From the NCBI GenBank assembly GCA_025965195.1, contig JAOPXK010000018.1, forward strand, positions 1-61,732: a DNA stretch of 61,732 bases, in the 5' to 3' direction. The stretch's first letter is position 1. Each line of letters starts with the position of its first letter. The notes beneath the pieces are model-generated. The model searched no databases. It was given only the letters and a program-made list of their open reading frames with translations, and was not told the DNA's origin. Positions 1 through 7,136 of this stretch are shown in pieces. Both the position numbers and the translations under genes were made by a program. This stretch comes from Marmoricola sp. Lineage in GTDB: Bacteria > Actinomycetota > Actinomycetes > Propionibacteriales > Nocardioidaceae.

Positions 1-1
1 C

Positions 2-43
2 GGGCAGATGCTGACCGTCGACTGCGGCGAGTTCCACGACTGA
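2..43 (+). CDS. SDR-family oxidoreductase, C-terminal end only
   Basis: Only the last 13 codons are in the window. They read GQMLTVDCGEFHD and then TGA. The GQ-hydrophobic-x-VD-x-G pattern is the usual C-terminal ending of short-chain dehydrogenases/reductases. The sulfotransferase start lies 24 bp downstream on the same strand, so the two genes are probably co-transcribed. The assignment rests on this short tail alone. Confidence 0.45.
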   Translation, partial: GQMLTVDCGEFHD

Positions 44-67
44 TGGCCACCTCGGTGGTCGAATGAG

Positions 68-1222
68 ATGAGCGACAACGTCATGGTGCGCGAGCGGCCC
101 GACGTCGGGTCGTACGACGACATCGTCGCGGCGGCCGTCCGCACCACCGGCATGAGCGACTTCGGGGGCACCGCCCACGAGGAGGGCCTGCGCGTCCTGG
201 TCGAGGACCTCGCCTCGCCCGAGGCGGGGCTGACCCCGCGCGGCAACTACTTCCAGCGCTCCGAGGTGAAGTCGGCCCTGGTCGGGGTGCTGCTCACCCA
301 GGCTCAGTTCGCCGCCCACCCGGAGCACCGTGACGTGCCCATCGAGCGACCGGTCTTCGTGATGGGGCTCCCCCGCACCGGCACGACTGCCCTGCACCGG
401 CTGCTGCACGCCGACCCGATGGCGCAAGGGCTGGAGATGTGGCTCACGCAGTACCCCCAGCCGCGGCCGCCGCGCGACACCTGGGAGACGGACCCGATCT
501 TCAACGCCATGCAGCAGGCGTTCGCGGCCCACCACGTCGAGAGCCCCGAGTTCATGGGCATCCACTACATGGATGCCACCACGGTCGAGGAGTGCTGGCG
601 GCTGCTGCGCCAGACCGGCAAGTCGAACTCCTACGAGTCGCTCGCCAACCTGCCGCGCTACACCGAGTGGCTCAAGCGGCAGGACTGGACCGACGCCTAC
701 GCGCGGCACAAGCAGAACCTCCAGCTGGTCGGCCTCAACGACCAGGAGAAGCGGTGGGTGCTCAAGAACCCGTCGCACATGACCGCGCTCGACGCGCTGA
801 TGGCGGTCTACCCCGACGCGCTGGTCGTCTACACGCACCGCGACCCGGTCACCTGCATCGCGTCGTCCTGCTCGCTCTCGGCCGAGACGACCGCCGGCCA
901 GTCAACGACGTACGTCGGTGAGGTCATCGGGCGCACGCAGCTCGACCTCTGGGCGCGGGCCTATCACGCGTTCCACGACGCCCGCGGAAAGTACGACCAG
1001 AGCCAGTTCGTCGACGTCGCGTACGGCGACTTCGTGAACGACCCGGTCGAAACGGCGCGAGGGATCTACACCTCCTTCGGGCTCGACTGGACTCCCGAGG
1101 TCGCTGTCGCCGTCCACCACATGGGCGCCGAGTCCCGGGAGGGTGGCAAGCGGCCCTCACACCGCTACGACCTTGCCGACTACGGACTCACCGAGGACCA
1201 GGTCCGCGCGGCCTTCGTCTGA
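68..1222 (+). CDS. Sulfotransferase family protein (Sulfotransfer_3 type)
   Basis: Predicted cytosolic enzyme of 384 residues that would transfer sulfate from PAPS to a hydroxyl acceptor. The PAPS 5'-phosphosulfate loop is clear: PRTGTTALH at residues 102-110, after a hydrophobic strand (VFVMGL). The second PAPS-contact region is near residues 255-270 (VVYTHRDPVTCIASS), with the Arg and Ser expected for 3'-phosphate binding. There is no signal peptide or membrane segment. Length fits the bacterial Sulfotransfer_3 group. A GAATGAG just before the ATG is a modest ribosome site. It follows an SDR gene closely, so the pair may modify a hydroxylated lipid or steroid-like substrate; that role is inference. 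Confidence 0.85.
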   Translation: MSDNVMVRERPDVGSYDDIVAAAVRTTGMSDFGGTAHEEGLRVLVEDLASPEAGLTPRGNYFQRSEVKSALVGVLLTQAQFAAHPEHRDVPIERPVFVMGLPRTGTTALHRLLHADPMAQGLEMWLTQYPQPRPPRDTWETDPIFNAMQQAFAAHHVESPEFMGIHYMDATTVEECWRLLRQTGKSNSYESLANLPRYTEWLKRQDWTDAYARHKQNLQLVGLNDQEKRWVLKNPSHMTALDALMAVYPDALVVYTHRDPVTCIASSCSLSAETTAGQSTTYVGEVIGRTQLDLWARAYHAFHDARGKYDQSQFVDVAYGDFVNDPVETARGIYTSFGLDWTPEVAVAVHHMGAESREGGKRPSHRYDLADYGLTEDQVRAAFV

Positions 1223-1250
1223 CGGTTCGCCGAAGCTCAGCTGCTCGACC

Positions 1251-1943
1251 TCAACCGCTCGGCGGTTTCGGCCGGCACTGGTCGGGGTCGACGAAGCGGT
1301 CCCCACACGCCACCATCACCCAGCGCAGGTCGAGCGTATGGGGCTTGCCGGCAACGCTGTAGTCGATCTGCGCATTCGTGATTCGCGCGCCCGCCCGACT
1401 GACCTTGAGCACGAAGGCGAGCTCCTCGAAGCCGGTCTGGGGCACCTCGCCGCGGGCGATGTCCGTCAGCGCCTGCCTGGTGGCGGCACAGGTGGTGCTG
1501 ACCGGGGCACCCTGCACACCGGCGGCCCACTCGCCCAGCGGCCAGCGGGCGGCATGAGGACCAGCGAAGGCCGGCGGCAGACCGCGCCAGGTGAACCGCG
1601 GAAGCAGCCTCGAGCGCTGAGCTACGGGCGTACGGCGGACCAGGTCCGGGCTCACCTCCCGGCGGAACACCCGGACCTCCAGCGGCTTGAGGTCGGAGGC
1701 AGTGCGCACGCGGTCGAGGACGATGTTGGCGTCGGCCGCTTCGGAACACAGCACGAAGGAGCCGAACCCGGCGTACCAGTGCTCGGCGGCCAGGGGCGCG
1801 GCGAGCTGGCTGTCACCGGAGCTGCGCCCGACCGACAGCGGGCCAGCAGGGTTGTCGGTCGGCTCGACATTGGCGTCCCCGGAGCCGCAGCCGGCGGCCA
1901 GCACGAGCAGCGCGACCAAGGCGCCGGCAAGGGACTGCTTCAT
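1251..1943 (-). CDS. Hypothetical lipoprotein
   Basis: 230 residues. The N-terminus is a lipoprotein signal: MKQ, a hydrophobic stretch, then the lipobox LAAGC with the acylated Cys at residue 19, followed by a Gly/Ser/Asp-rich linker. It should be exported and anchored to the outer face of the membrane. The body has several Cys residues (CSEA, STTCAAT, ACGDRF, DQCRP) that could form disulfides. I do not recognise a family. GGTGGTGAG precedes the ATG as a ribosome site. The gene ends 28 bp from the end of the convergent sulfotransferase gene. Confidence 0.7.
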   Translation of the reverse strand: MKQSLAGALVALLVLAAGCGSGDANVEPTDNPAGPLSVGRSSGDSQLAAPLAAEHWYAGFGSFVLCSEAADANIVLDRVRTASDLKPLEVRVFRREVSPDLVRRTPVAQRSRLLPRFTWRGLPPAFAGPHAARWPLGEWAAGVQGAPVSTTCAATRQALTDIARGEVPQTGFEELAFVLKVSRAGARITNAQIDYSVAGKPHTLDLRWVMVACGDRFVDPDQCRPKPPSG

Positions 1944-2016
1944 CTCACCACCCGCTCGGGATGACTGGGCCAGACCGAGATTACCTGCGACAGCCTGTCA
2001 CATGCATCCCGCGGAG

Positions 2017-2757
2017 TCAGCCGGTCAGTTCACCGCGGTTGCGGCGACTGACCCGGGGGCCCAGGCCAAGGTCGGCTCGCTGACCGGAGGCGTAGCCGTC
2101 GAGGGCGCCACCGCCGCTGAGCCTTCGCCGGGCGCCGGCTCGAAGGTCCGGGTAGGTCTGGTTCATCGCGACCTCGGCGTCGTGCGACCGGTCGGAGAGC
2201 ACCAGCGCGGCCGAGGTGCCGGCTGCGGCGAATCTGGTCTCCGCCTCACGGGCGGCTTTCTCCTCCGACTCGGCGAGACGCCGGGCGATCGCGCTGGTGA
2301 ACCCGGCCCACCAGGTGCGCCGATAGGCGGCGACGTGCTCGCCCCGAGGCACCCGGGTCCGGCCGAGCTCGCGGGCACCCTGCAGCAGCAGGCTGGTGAA
2401 CAGGATCTCGACACAGACCAGATCTGACTCATGGCCGAAGACATGCAGCGACAACTCGGTCCCGTCGACGCTGATCCGGCGTCGGAGGACCGCGCGGCAG
2501 CGCATGCCGGTCGCGATGGCGGCGGCGAGCGAGGCCTTCTCCTGGGCGTAGGGCGCATCCAGCACGACCGCCCGGTCACCGACGATGTCGCGCTCGGGCA
2601 TCGCCTGCGCGAGCAGCGCCTGGTCGATGCCGTAGTCGGCGATCAGCTGGGCGGCCTTCGCGGTGAAGGCCTCGGCCTCGGCGGGAGTGGCAGCAGGGTT
2701 CTCCGCGAGGGCGAGCAGCTTGCGGACCTTCGCGAGCATCGGATCTGTCGGAGTCAT
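2017..2757 (-). CDS. DUF2786 domain-containing protein
   Basis: 246 residues. The N-terminal block (about residues 8-50, MLAKVRKLLALAENPAAT and then an EA-rich helix) is the DUF2786 signature, a short helical domain found in bacterial and phage proteins of unknown function. The middle is alpha-helical with several Arg/Glu pairs and no signal peptide, so it is probably cytoplasmic. A GAGGTGACC sequence precedes the ATG. It is separated from the lipoprotein by 73 bp and is likely a single transcription unit. Function unknown. Confidence 0.75.
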   Translation of the reverse strand: MTPTDPMLAKVRKLLALAENPAATPAEAEAFTAKAAQLIADYGIDQALLAQAMPERDIVGDRAVVLDAPYAQEKASLAAAIATGMRCRAVLRRRISVDGTELSLHVFGHESDLVCVEILFTSLLLQGARELGRTRVPRGEHVAAYRRTWWAGFTSAIARRLAESEEKAAREAETRFAAAGTSAALVLSDRSHDAEVAMNQTYPDLRAGARRRLSGGGALDGYASGQRADLGLGPRVSRRNRGELTG

Positions 2758-2818
2758 CTGGTCACCTCATCCGGGGCTGCCGGGTTGATGGGAAGACCCT
2801 GACACGACGCGCCGACAG

Positions 2819-3037
2819 TCAGGCCTGACGACTCGCCTTGAGGACGCGATATCCCCAGGCGGCAAGGAGAGTCGCGATCAGGAAATTGATCACGATCAGG
2901 ATCCCGTGAGCAACGAAGAAGGCGACCGGCCTGCCTGAGTCGTCGTTGGCGAGCGCGAAGATGAACCGCACCCAGATGACGACGGTCCAGACGGCGATGG
3001 CGATCAGGACCCAGGCGTGCTTGCGTTCCAGCTTCAC
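2819..3037 (-). CDS. SCO4848-family small membrane protein
   Basis: 72 residues starting at GTG, with two transmembrane helices (about 9-29 and 42-64) and a basic tail (KASRQA). The pattern of a Trp/Ile-rich first helix, an FxxxHG motif and a second helix matches the actinobacterial SCO4848 family, whose function is unknown. A TAGGCT -10 hexamer sits seven bases before the GTG and there is no Shine-Dalgarno, so the message should be leaderless. Confidence 0.75.
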   Translation of the reverse strand: MKLERKHAWVLIAIAVWTVVIWVRFIFALANDDSGRPVAFFVAHGILIVINFLIATLLAAWGYRVLKASRQA

Positions 3038-3044
3038 CCCGGGA

Positions 3045-3050
3045 AGCCTA
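3045..3050 (-). promoter_or_regulatory. Leaderless -10 box, SCO4848-family gene
   Basis: On the minus strand TAGGCT is followed by seven bases and the GTG start at 3037. This is the spacing of a -10 hexamer to a transcription start at the start codon. I see no clear -35. Confidence 0.5.
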
Positions 3051-4442
3051 CGGAGTGCGCCTGGTGACGACGATGCGGGCCCCGCGCTTCGGGACGCTGG
3101 TGATGTTGCGGACCTTGGGCTCGTCGCGCGAGCCGGCTGGGATGGCGACGTCGTACGTCGAGAGCACCTCGCGCAGCACCGCCACCCCTTCCATCAGCGA
3201 GAAGCCCGCGCCGATGCAGCGACGTACCCCGCCGCCAAAGGGAATCCAGGTGTTCGTGGCGACGGACCCGTCGACGAACCGCTCCGGCCGGAACTGCGCA
3301 TGAGCCGGATGACTCGTCTCCGATTCGTGGGCGAGGATGATCGACGCAGCCACGTTCGCACCGCGAGGCAGATCGACGCCGCCGATCGTGACGGGCTCCA
3401 TCAGGTGCCGCACCACCATCGGGATCACCGGGTGCAGGCGCATGGCTTCCTTGAGGACCGCCTCCAGGTAGTCGTTGTCGCCGGCCGTCGCGGCCTCACG
3501 AGCCTTTTTCTCCTGGACGGGATCCTTGCCGAGCTCGTAGAGCGTCCACGCCAGCGCGGTCGCGGTCGTCTCGTGACCGGCGAGCAACAACGTCACGAGC
3601 TGGTCGCGCAGCTCCTCGTCCTTCAACGAACCATCGGCGGTGCCATCACCGACCAGCAGCAGCCGGGACAGCACGTCGGACCGCTGCTCGAGGTCTCCGG
3701 CCGCGCGCCTCTCGGCGATCACCTCATAGATCACCCGATCGAAATCGACCTGGTTCTCCATGTTGCGCCGCCATGGTCCGTAGTTCTGGATCTTCGGGAT
3801 TCCCCAGCCCAGGAAGACGATCGGGTGCACATTGACCGCCCGGTTGACCAGCGGGCGGAGCGCGGCCAGCCGGCTCTCGTCGGTGACACCGAAGACGACC
3901 TGGAGGATCACTTCGAGCGTCAGGGCGTTCATCCGCTCGAGCGACTCGAACGGCACGCCTTCGCGCCACGATCCGACCTCGGCCCTGGCCAGGCCCTCGA
4001 CGACGGACTCGTAACCCCGCAGCGCCGCACCGTTGAAGGCGGGCATCAGCAGCTTGCGGGCACGCTTGTGCTCGGAGCCGTCGACGAGCAACAACGAGTG
4101 CTCGCCCATCATCGGGCCGAGGATCGAGTTGCCCTTGCCTGCGTGGAAGATCTCCGGGTCACCGGCGAAGATCTCCTTCACGTGGTCGGGACGGTTGAAC
4201 ACGACCAGCCAGCGCCCCTCCGGCAGCACCTTGATCGAGAAGACGTCGCCGAACCGCCGGTGCATCGCCGGGATGAACTGGTGCCGGAACCGCAGCAGCC
4301 CGATGCTCTGCACGAGAGCCGGCATCCGTGGACCTCGAGGTAGCCGGTCTGCCGGGATGGGTCTCGCGCCGGATCCGGTCGGTCGCATCTTCTGGAAGCG
4401 GGCGGCGGCTCGCTCTGCTGCCTGGTCCTGGGTCACGGTCAC
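3048..4442 (-). CDS. Cytochrome P450
   Basis: 464 residues, soluble heme monooxygenase. All landmarks are present: the I-helix oxygen-activation motif AGHETT (about 287-292), the K-helix ExxR (EAMR), and the heme loop FGGGVRRCIG with the axial Cys at residue 409. The sequence looks more like the class-E-like bacterial groups (CYP110/CYP138 type) than the shorter CYP105-like enzymes; this subfamily guess is weak. No ferredoxin or reductase gene is adjacent, so it must use partners encoded elsewhere. AGGAG lies 5 bases before the GTG start. The end is 10 bp from the start of the SCO4848-family gene, which has its own promoter. Confidence 0.92.
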   Translation of the reverse strand: MTVTQDQAAERAAARFQKMRPTGSGARPIPADRLPRGPRMPALVQSIGLLRFRHQFIPAMHRRFGDVFSIKVLPEGRWLVVFNRPDHVKEIFAGDPEIFHAGKGNSILGPMMGEHSLLLVDGSEHKRARKLLMPAFNGAALRGYESVVEGLARAEVGSWREGVPFESLERMNALTLEVILQVVFGVTDESRLAALRPLVNRAVNVHPIVFLGWGIPKIQNYGPWRRNMENQVDFDRVIYEVIAERRAAGDLEQRSDVLSRLLLVGDGTADGSLKDEELRDQLVTLLLAGHETTATALAWTLYELGKDPVQEKKAREAATAGDNDYLEAVLKEAMRLHPVIPMVVRHLMEPVTIGGVDLPRGANVAASIILAHESETSHPAHAQFRPERFVDGSVATNTWIPFGGGVRRCIGAGFSLMEGVAVLREVLSTYDVAIPAGSRDEPKVRNITSVPKRGARIVVTRRTP

Positions 4443-4614
4443 GACTACTCCTGATGGTGGCTGGCCTCATCGTAGGCGGCTGGCCGGGAACCTGACCGGG
4501 CTGCACGACTACGACGACCCACTCGTTCAGGCCATGGCGCGTGGGCACCTTGAGGGTTCACTCTTGGCAGCAACTGGCGTTCCGCCGTACGGCGTGCCCC
4601 CGAGGAGTCTGCAG

Positions 4615-5073
4615 ATGCGCAAGGTTTCCGTGCTCACCCTGTCCGTGGCAGCCCTGGCCTCCAGCCTCGCCCTCGGAATGCCGTCCGCGACCGCGACCTC
4701 GCCCGCCGGGACCCTCCGGCATGCCCTCGACCACGCCCCGACGTGTGCGGCGCTACGGAAGAACTTCACCTACATCGATGCCAGCAAGGTGCAGCGGATC
4801 TCGGGCAGGACCTACATCACCTATCGACCGGCCAGGCTCGTCTGTGGTGGTGAGGACGACAGCCACTACGTCACCCGGAAGGGCGTGCACCACGTGTACG
4901 TCAATGCCGGCGCGGAGGTGGTCATCGTGCACAACAACGCCAGCGAGCACGCGTCGACCGCGAAGAAGCTGCCCGGGGTGTTCGCTGCCCAGGACGGAGC
5001 GTTCCCGATCTTCGCGGTGCGGCACAGCTCGTTCGGCCACCTCAGCGCGATCGTGCAGCGTTACCACCCCTGA
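4615..5073 (+). CDS. Secreted hypothetical protein
   Basis: 152 residues. I chose the ATG at 4615 because it starts a good Sec signal peptide (MRKVSVLTL, hydrophobic core, cleavage near SATATS) and has GAGGAG about 9 bases upstream. The mature part has two Cys residues (TCAAL, LVCGG) that may pair, and is rich in His and Tyr. I recognise no family. The 172 bp between this gene and the divergent P450 gene hold its ribosome site and a 12-bp palindrome (CGCCGTACGGCG, 4583-4594) of doubtful meaning. Confidence 0.65.
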   Translation: MRKVSVLTLSVAALASSLALGMPSATATSPAGTLRHALDHAPTCAALRKNFTYIDASKVQRISGRTYITYRPARLVCGGEDDSHYVTRKGVHHVYVNAGAEVVIVHNNASEHASTAKKLPGVFAAQDGAFPIFAVRHSSFGHLSAIVQRYHP

Positions 5074-5136
5074 CGAAACCGCGAATAAGCGGAATCACCA
5101 CTGCGCCCGGAGCGGTGTGAACGCGACCATCAGGCC

Positions 5137-7098
5137 ATGGGAAAGCCTGGGGTGCGTCCGCCTGCCCGAAAACACGTTTCCACGCTTGCGGCCCTGCTCA
5201 CTGCGGGGATCGCGCTGTGTCTGCTGCTGACCTCCTGCGGAAGCACGGTGCCTCCGGGCGCCAACCCGTCGGCGGCCCCGACCGGCACGGGTACGTCGAT
5301 GACGGCCGACGACCTCGTCAAGGTCTTCGCGAACGCCGGTGTCGGGACCTTCACGACCGCAGCGGCCAGGACGCCTGAACAGCCGGTCACCGCTGCCGGG
5401 CCCAGCTCGCTGCTGCGCTGGCAGGTCGAGAACATGGCCAGACAGCTGAACACCGGGCGCGGGTTCGTCGGAACCGACCTCGATGACCTCGTCGGCGGCA
5501 AGGTCCCGATCTCGGTGGTTCTCGCTGCCTATCTGAGCCTCGCACCAACCTCGTCGGCGAAGGCGGCCCGGGAGATCATGGGTGACCAGGACTGGGCGCA
5601 TCAGGCAACTCACCTCGTCTATCCCGAGGCCGTGATCACGCTCTTCGTCAACGACCTGGCTCGCGACGCAGCCTCCGGGAGCACCGCCAAACCGGCAGCC
5701 TTCGTCAACGCCGGTTTCCACGCGGTTCCTGCGGTGGCCATGAGGGCCGAGTCGTGCAGCCAGCTCACCAGCATGCTGTCGGGCACCCTCGACAAGATCA
5801 TCAACAACCTCCAGATCGAGGCGACGACGGGCGTCGCCGGTGTCCTCGCAGTCATCTGGAACACCGCGATCACGATCGCGGTCTCCGCGGCCGGCACGGT
5901 GCTGGGAGCGCTCACCGCTCCGGTCGTGAGCATCATCCGCGGGGCGATCACCGTGCTCGCCGTACTCTCCTCGGCCAGCTCGCTGCTCGACCCGTGGACC
6001 CTGACGACCACCGCGAGCCCCAACCCGGCATCGTTCGGGATCCTGCCGGCGGCGGGCACCAAGGTCGTCGTGACGACCAAGGTGAACACAGCCGCCGACT
6101 TCCAGTGGCCCGGCGACCTGAAGAACTGTGCGCAGACGATCACGGGCGTGGAGCTGCCGGACCCGGACAGCACCAAGGACAGCCCGATCACCTGGGACAA
6201 GGCCGACGACGAGAGCCTCACGATCGACGTCGACGAGGATGCGAAGGTCAATGAGACCGGCACCGCGACCAAGTCCTTCCTCACCGGAGCGGAGAGCGCG
6301 GAGGACGCCGAGAAGGGACCCCAGCTCGTCGCTGTCGTCAGCGTCAGGTCGAACGTGACCCGGACCGCGATCGACAAGCTCGGCACCCTCTTGACGGGAC
6401 TGCTCCTCGACCAGCTGCCGGGTCCCGCAGCGGGGATCGCGGCTCAGCTGCTCGGACCCCTGAAGAGCACCGTGCAGACGAAGCTCGAGAAGCTGACCTC
6501 GGTGGAGGGCCACGCGGTGAACGTCTTCGTCATCCACCACGGGCCTGCTCCCAAGAAGGCCGACGACGACCCGCCGCCCGCCGCGGAGGGCTGCGTGCCC
6601 GGGGACGGCCCGAAGCAGATCCCCGACGGCACCTGGTCGGGCCCGATCAGCCTCAACGTCAGGGGTAGCGACGGCAAGGGCAACGAGGACAAGGGATTCA
6701 CCGACTCGGCTGGTTCGGGAACCATGCTCGTCAAGGTGAAGGACGGCAAGGTCGTCAGCGGCACCTGGAACGTGCACTGGATCTCGGTTGGCCACTCGAC
6801 CCTCGACGGCGTGTCCTCGGTGATCAAGGTCTACGGCCTGGTCAAGGGATCGGTGCGCGGGTTCGCCCAGAAGCCTCAGCTCGTCGGGACGTGGAAGATC
6901 CATGGCGCCGCGGTGTTCGAGGTCGGCGGCAGCCATGACCAGATCCCGATCGACGAGACCGGTGCGGCCACCGAGAACATGACGCTCACCCAGGCGGACT
7001 GCAATTTCGTCGGCGGGAAGTTCATCCCGTCCTTCAACGCCAAGGGCAGCGGCGTCTCCTTCACCGGCACCGCCGAGTGGAGCGGCAAGCCCGCGTAG
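5137..7098 (+). CDS. Large hypothetical lipoprotein
   Basis: 653 residues. A long basic n-region is followed by a hydrophobic stretch and the lipobox LLTSC (Cys34), then a Pro/Ser/Ala/Thr linker, so it should be a cell-surface lipoprotein. Residues near 225-280 form a long hydrophobic stretch (ITIAVSAAGTVLGALTAPVVSII) that may be an amphipathic or membrane-inserting segment. The C-terminal third (PDGTWSGPISLNV, GTMLVKVKDGKVVSGTW) looks like a beta-rich domain. Cys pairs are present at the C-terminus. I do not recognise the family. The gene ends 38 bp before the convergent LuxR-family gene. Confidence 0.7.
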   Translation: MGKPGVRPPARKHVSTLAALLTAGIALCLLLTSCGSTVPPGANPSAAPTGTGTSMTADDLVKVFANAGVGTFTTAAARTPEQPVTAAGPSSLLRWQVENMARQLNTGRGFVGTDLDDLVGGKVPISVVLAAYLSLAPTSSAKAAREIMGDQDWAHQATHLVYPEAVITLFVNDLARDAASGSTAKPAAFVNAGFHAVPAVAMRAESCSQLTSMLSGTLDKIINNLQIEATTGVAGVLAVIWNTAITIAVSAAGTVLGALTAPVVSIIRGAITVLAVLSSASSLLDPWTLTTTASPNPASFGILPAAGTKVVVTTKVNTAADFQWPGDLKNCAQTITGVELPDPDSTKDSPITWDKADDESLTIDVDEDAKVNETGTATKSFLTGAESAEDAEKGPQLVAVVSVRSNVTRTAIDKLGTLLTGLLLDQLPGPAAGIAAQLLGPLKSTVQTKLEKLTSVEGHAVNVFVIHHGPAPKKADDDPPPAAEGCVPGDGPKQIPDGTWSGPISLNVRGSDGKGNEDKGFTDSAGSGTMLVKVKDGKVVSGTWNVHWISVGHSTLDGVSSVIKVYGLVKGSVRGFAQKPQLVGTWKIHGAAVFEVGGSHDQIPIDETGAATENMTLTQADCNFVGGKFIPSFNAKGSGVSFTGTAEWSGKPA

Positions 7099-7136
7099 GC
7101 GGTGCTCTGCCGACCGACACGCACGGCTGGGAACAG

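Noticed and set aside
4583-4594. CGCCGTACGGCG palindrome upstream of the secreted protein gene
   Set aside because: GTACG-centred short palindromes are frequent in this GC-rich DNA, and nothing else supports an operator here.
5095-6936. Long open frame (613 codons) on the minus strand opposite the large lipoprotein gene
   Set aside because: Its translation is low-complexity (Arg/Gly/Asp-rich) and has no family features, while the plus strand has a lipobox protein with normal composition. Such antisense frames are expected in high-GC DNA.
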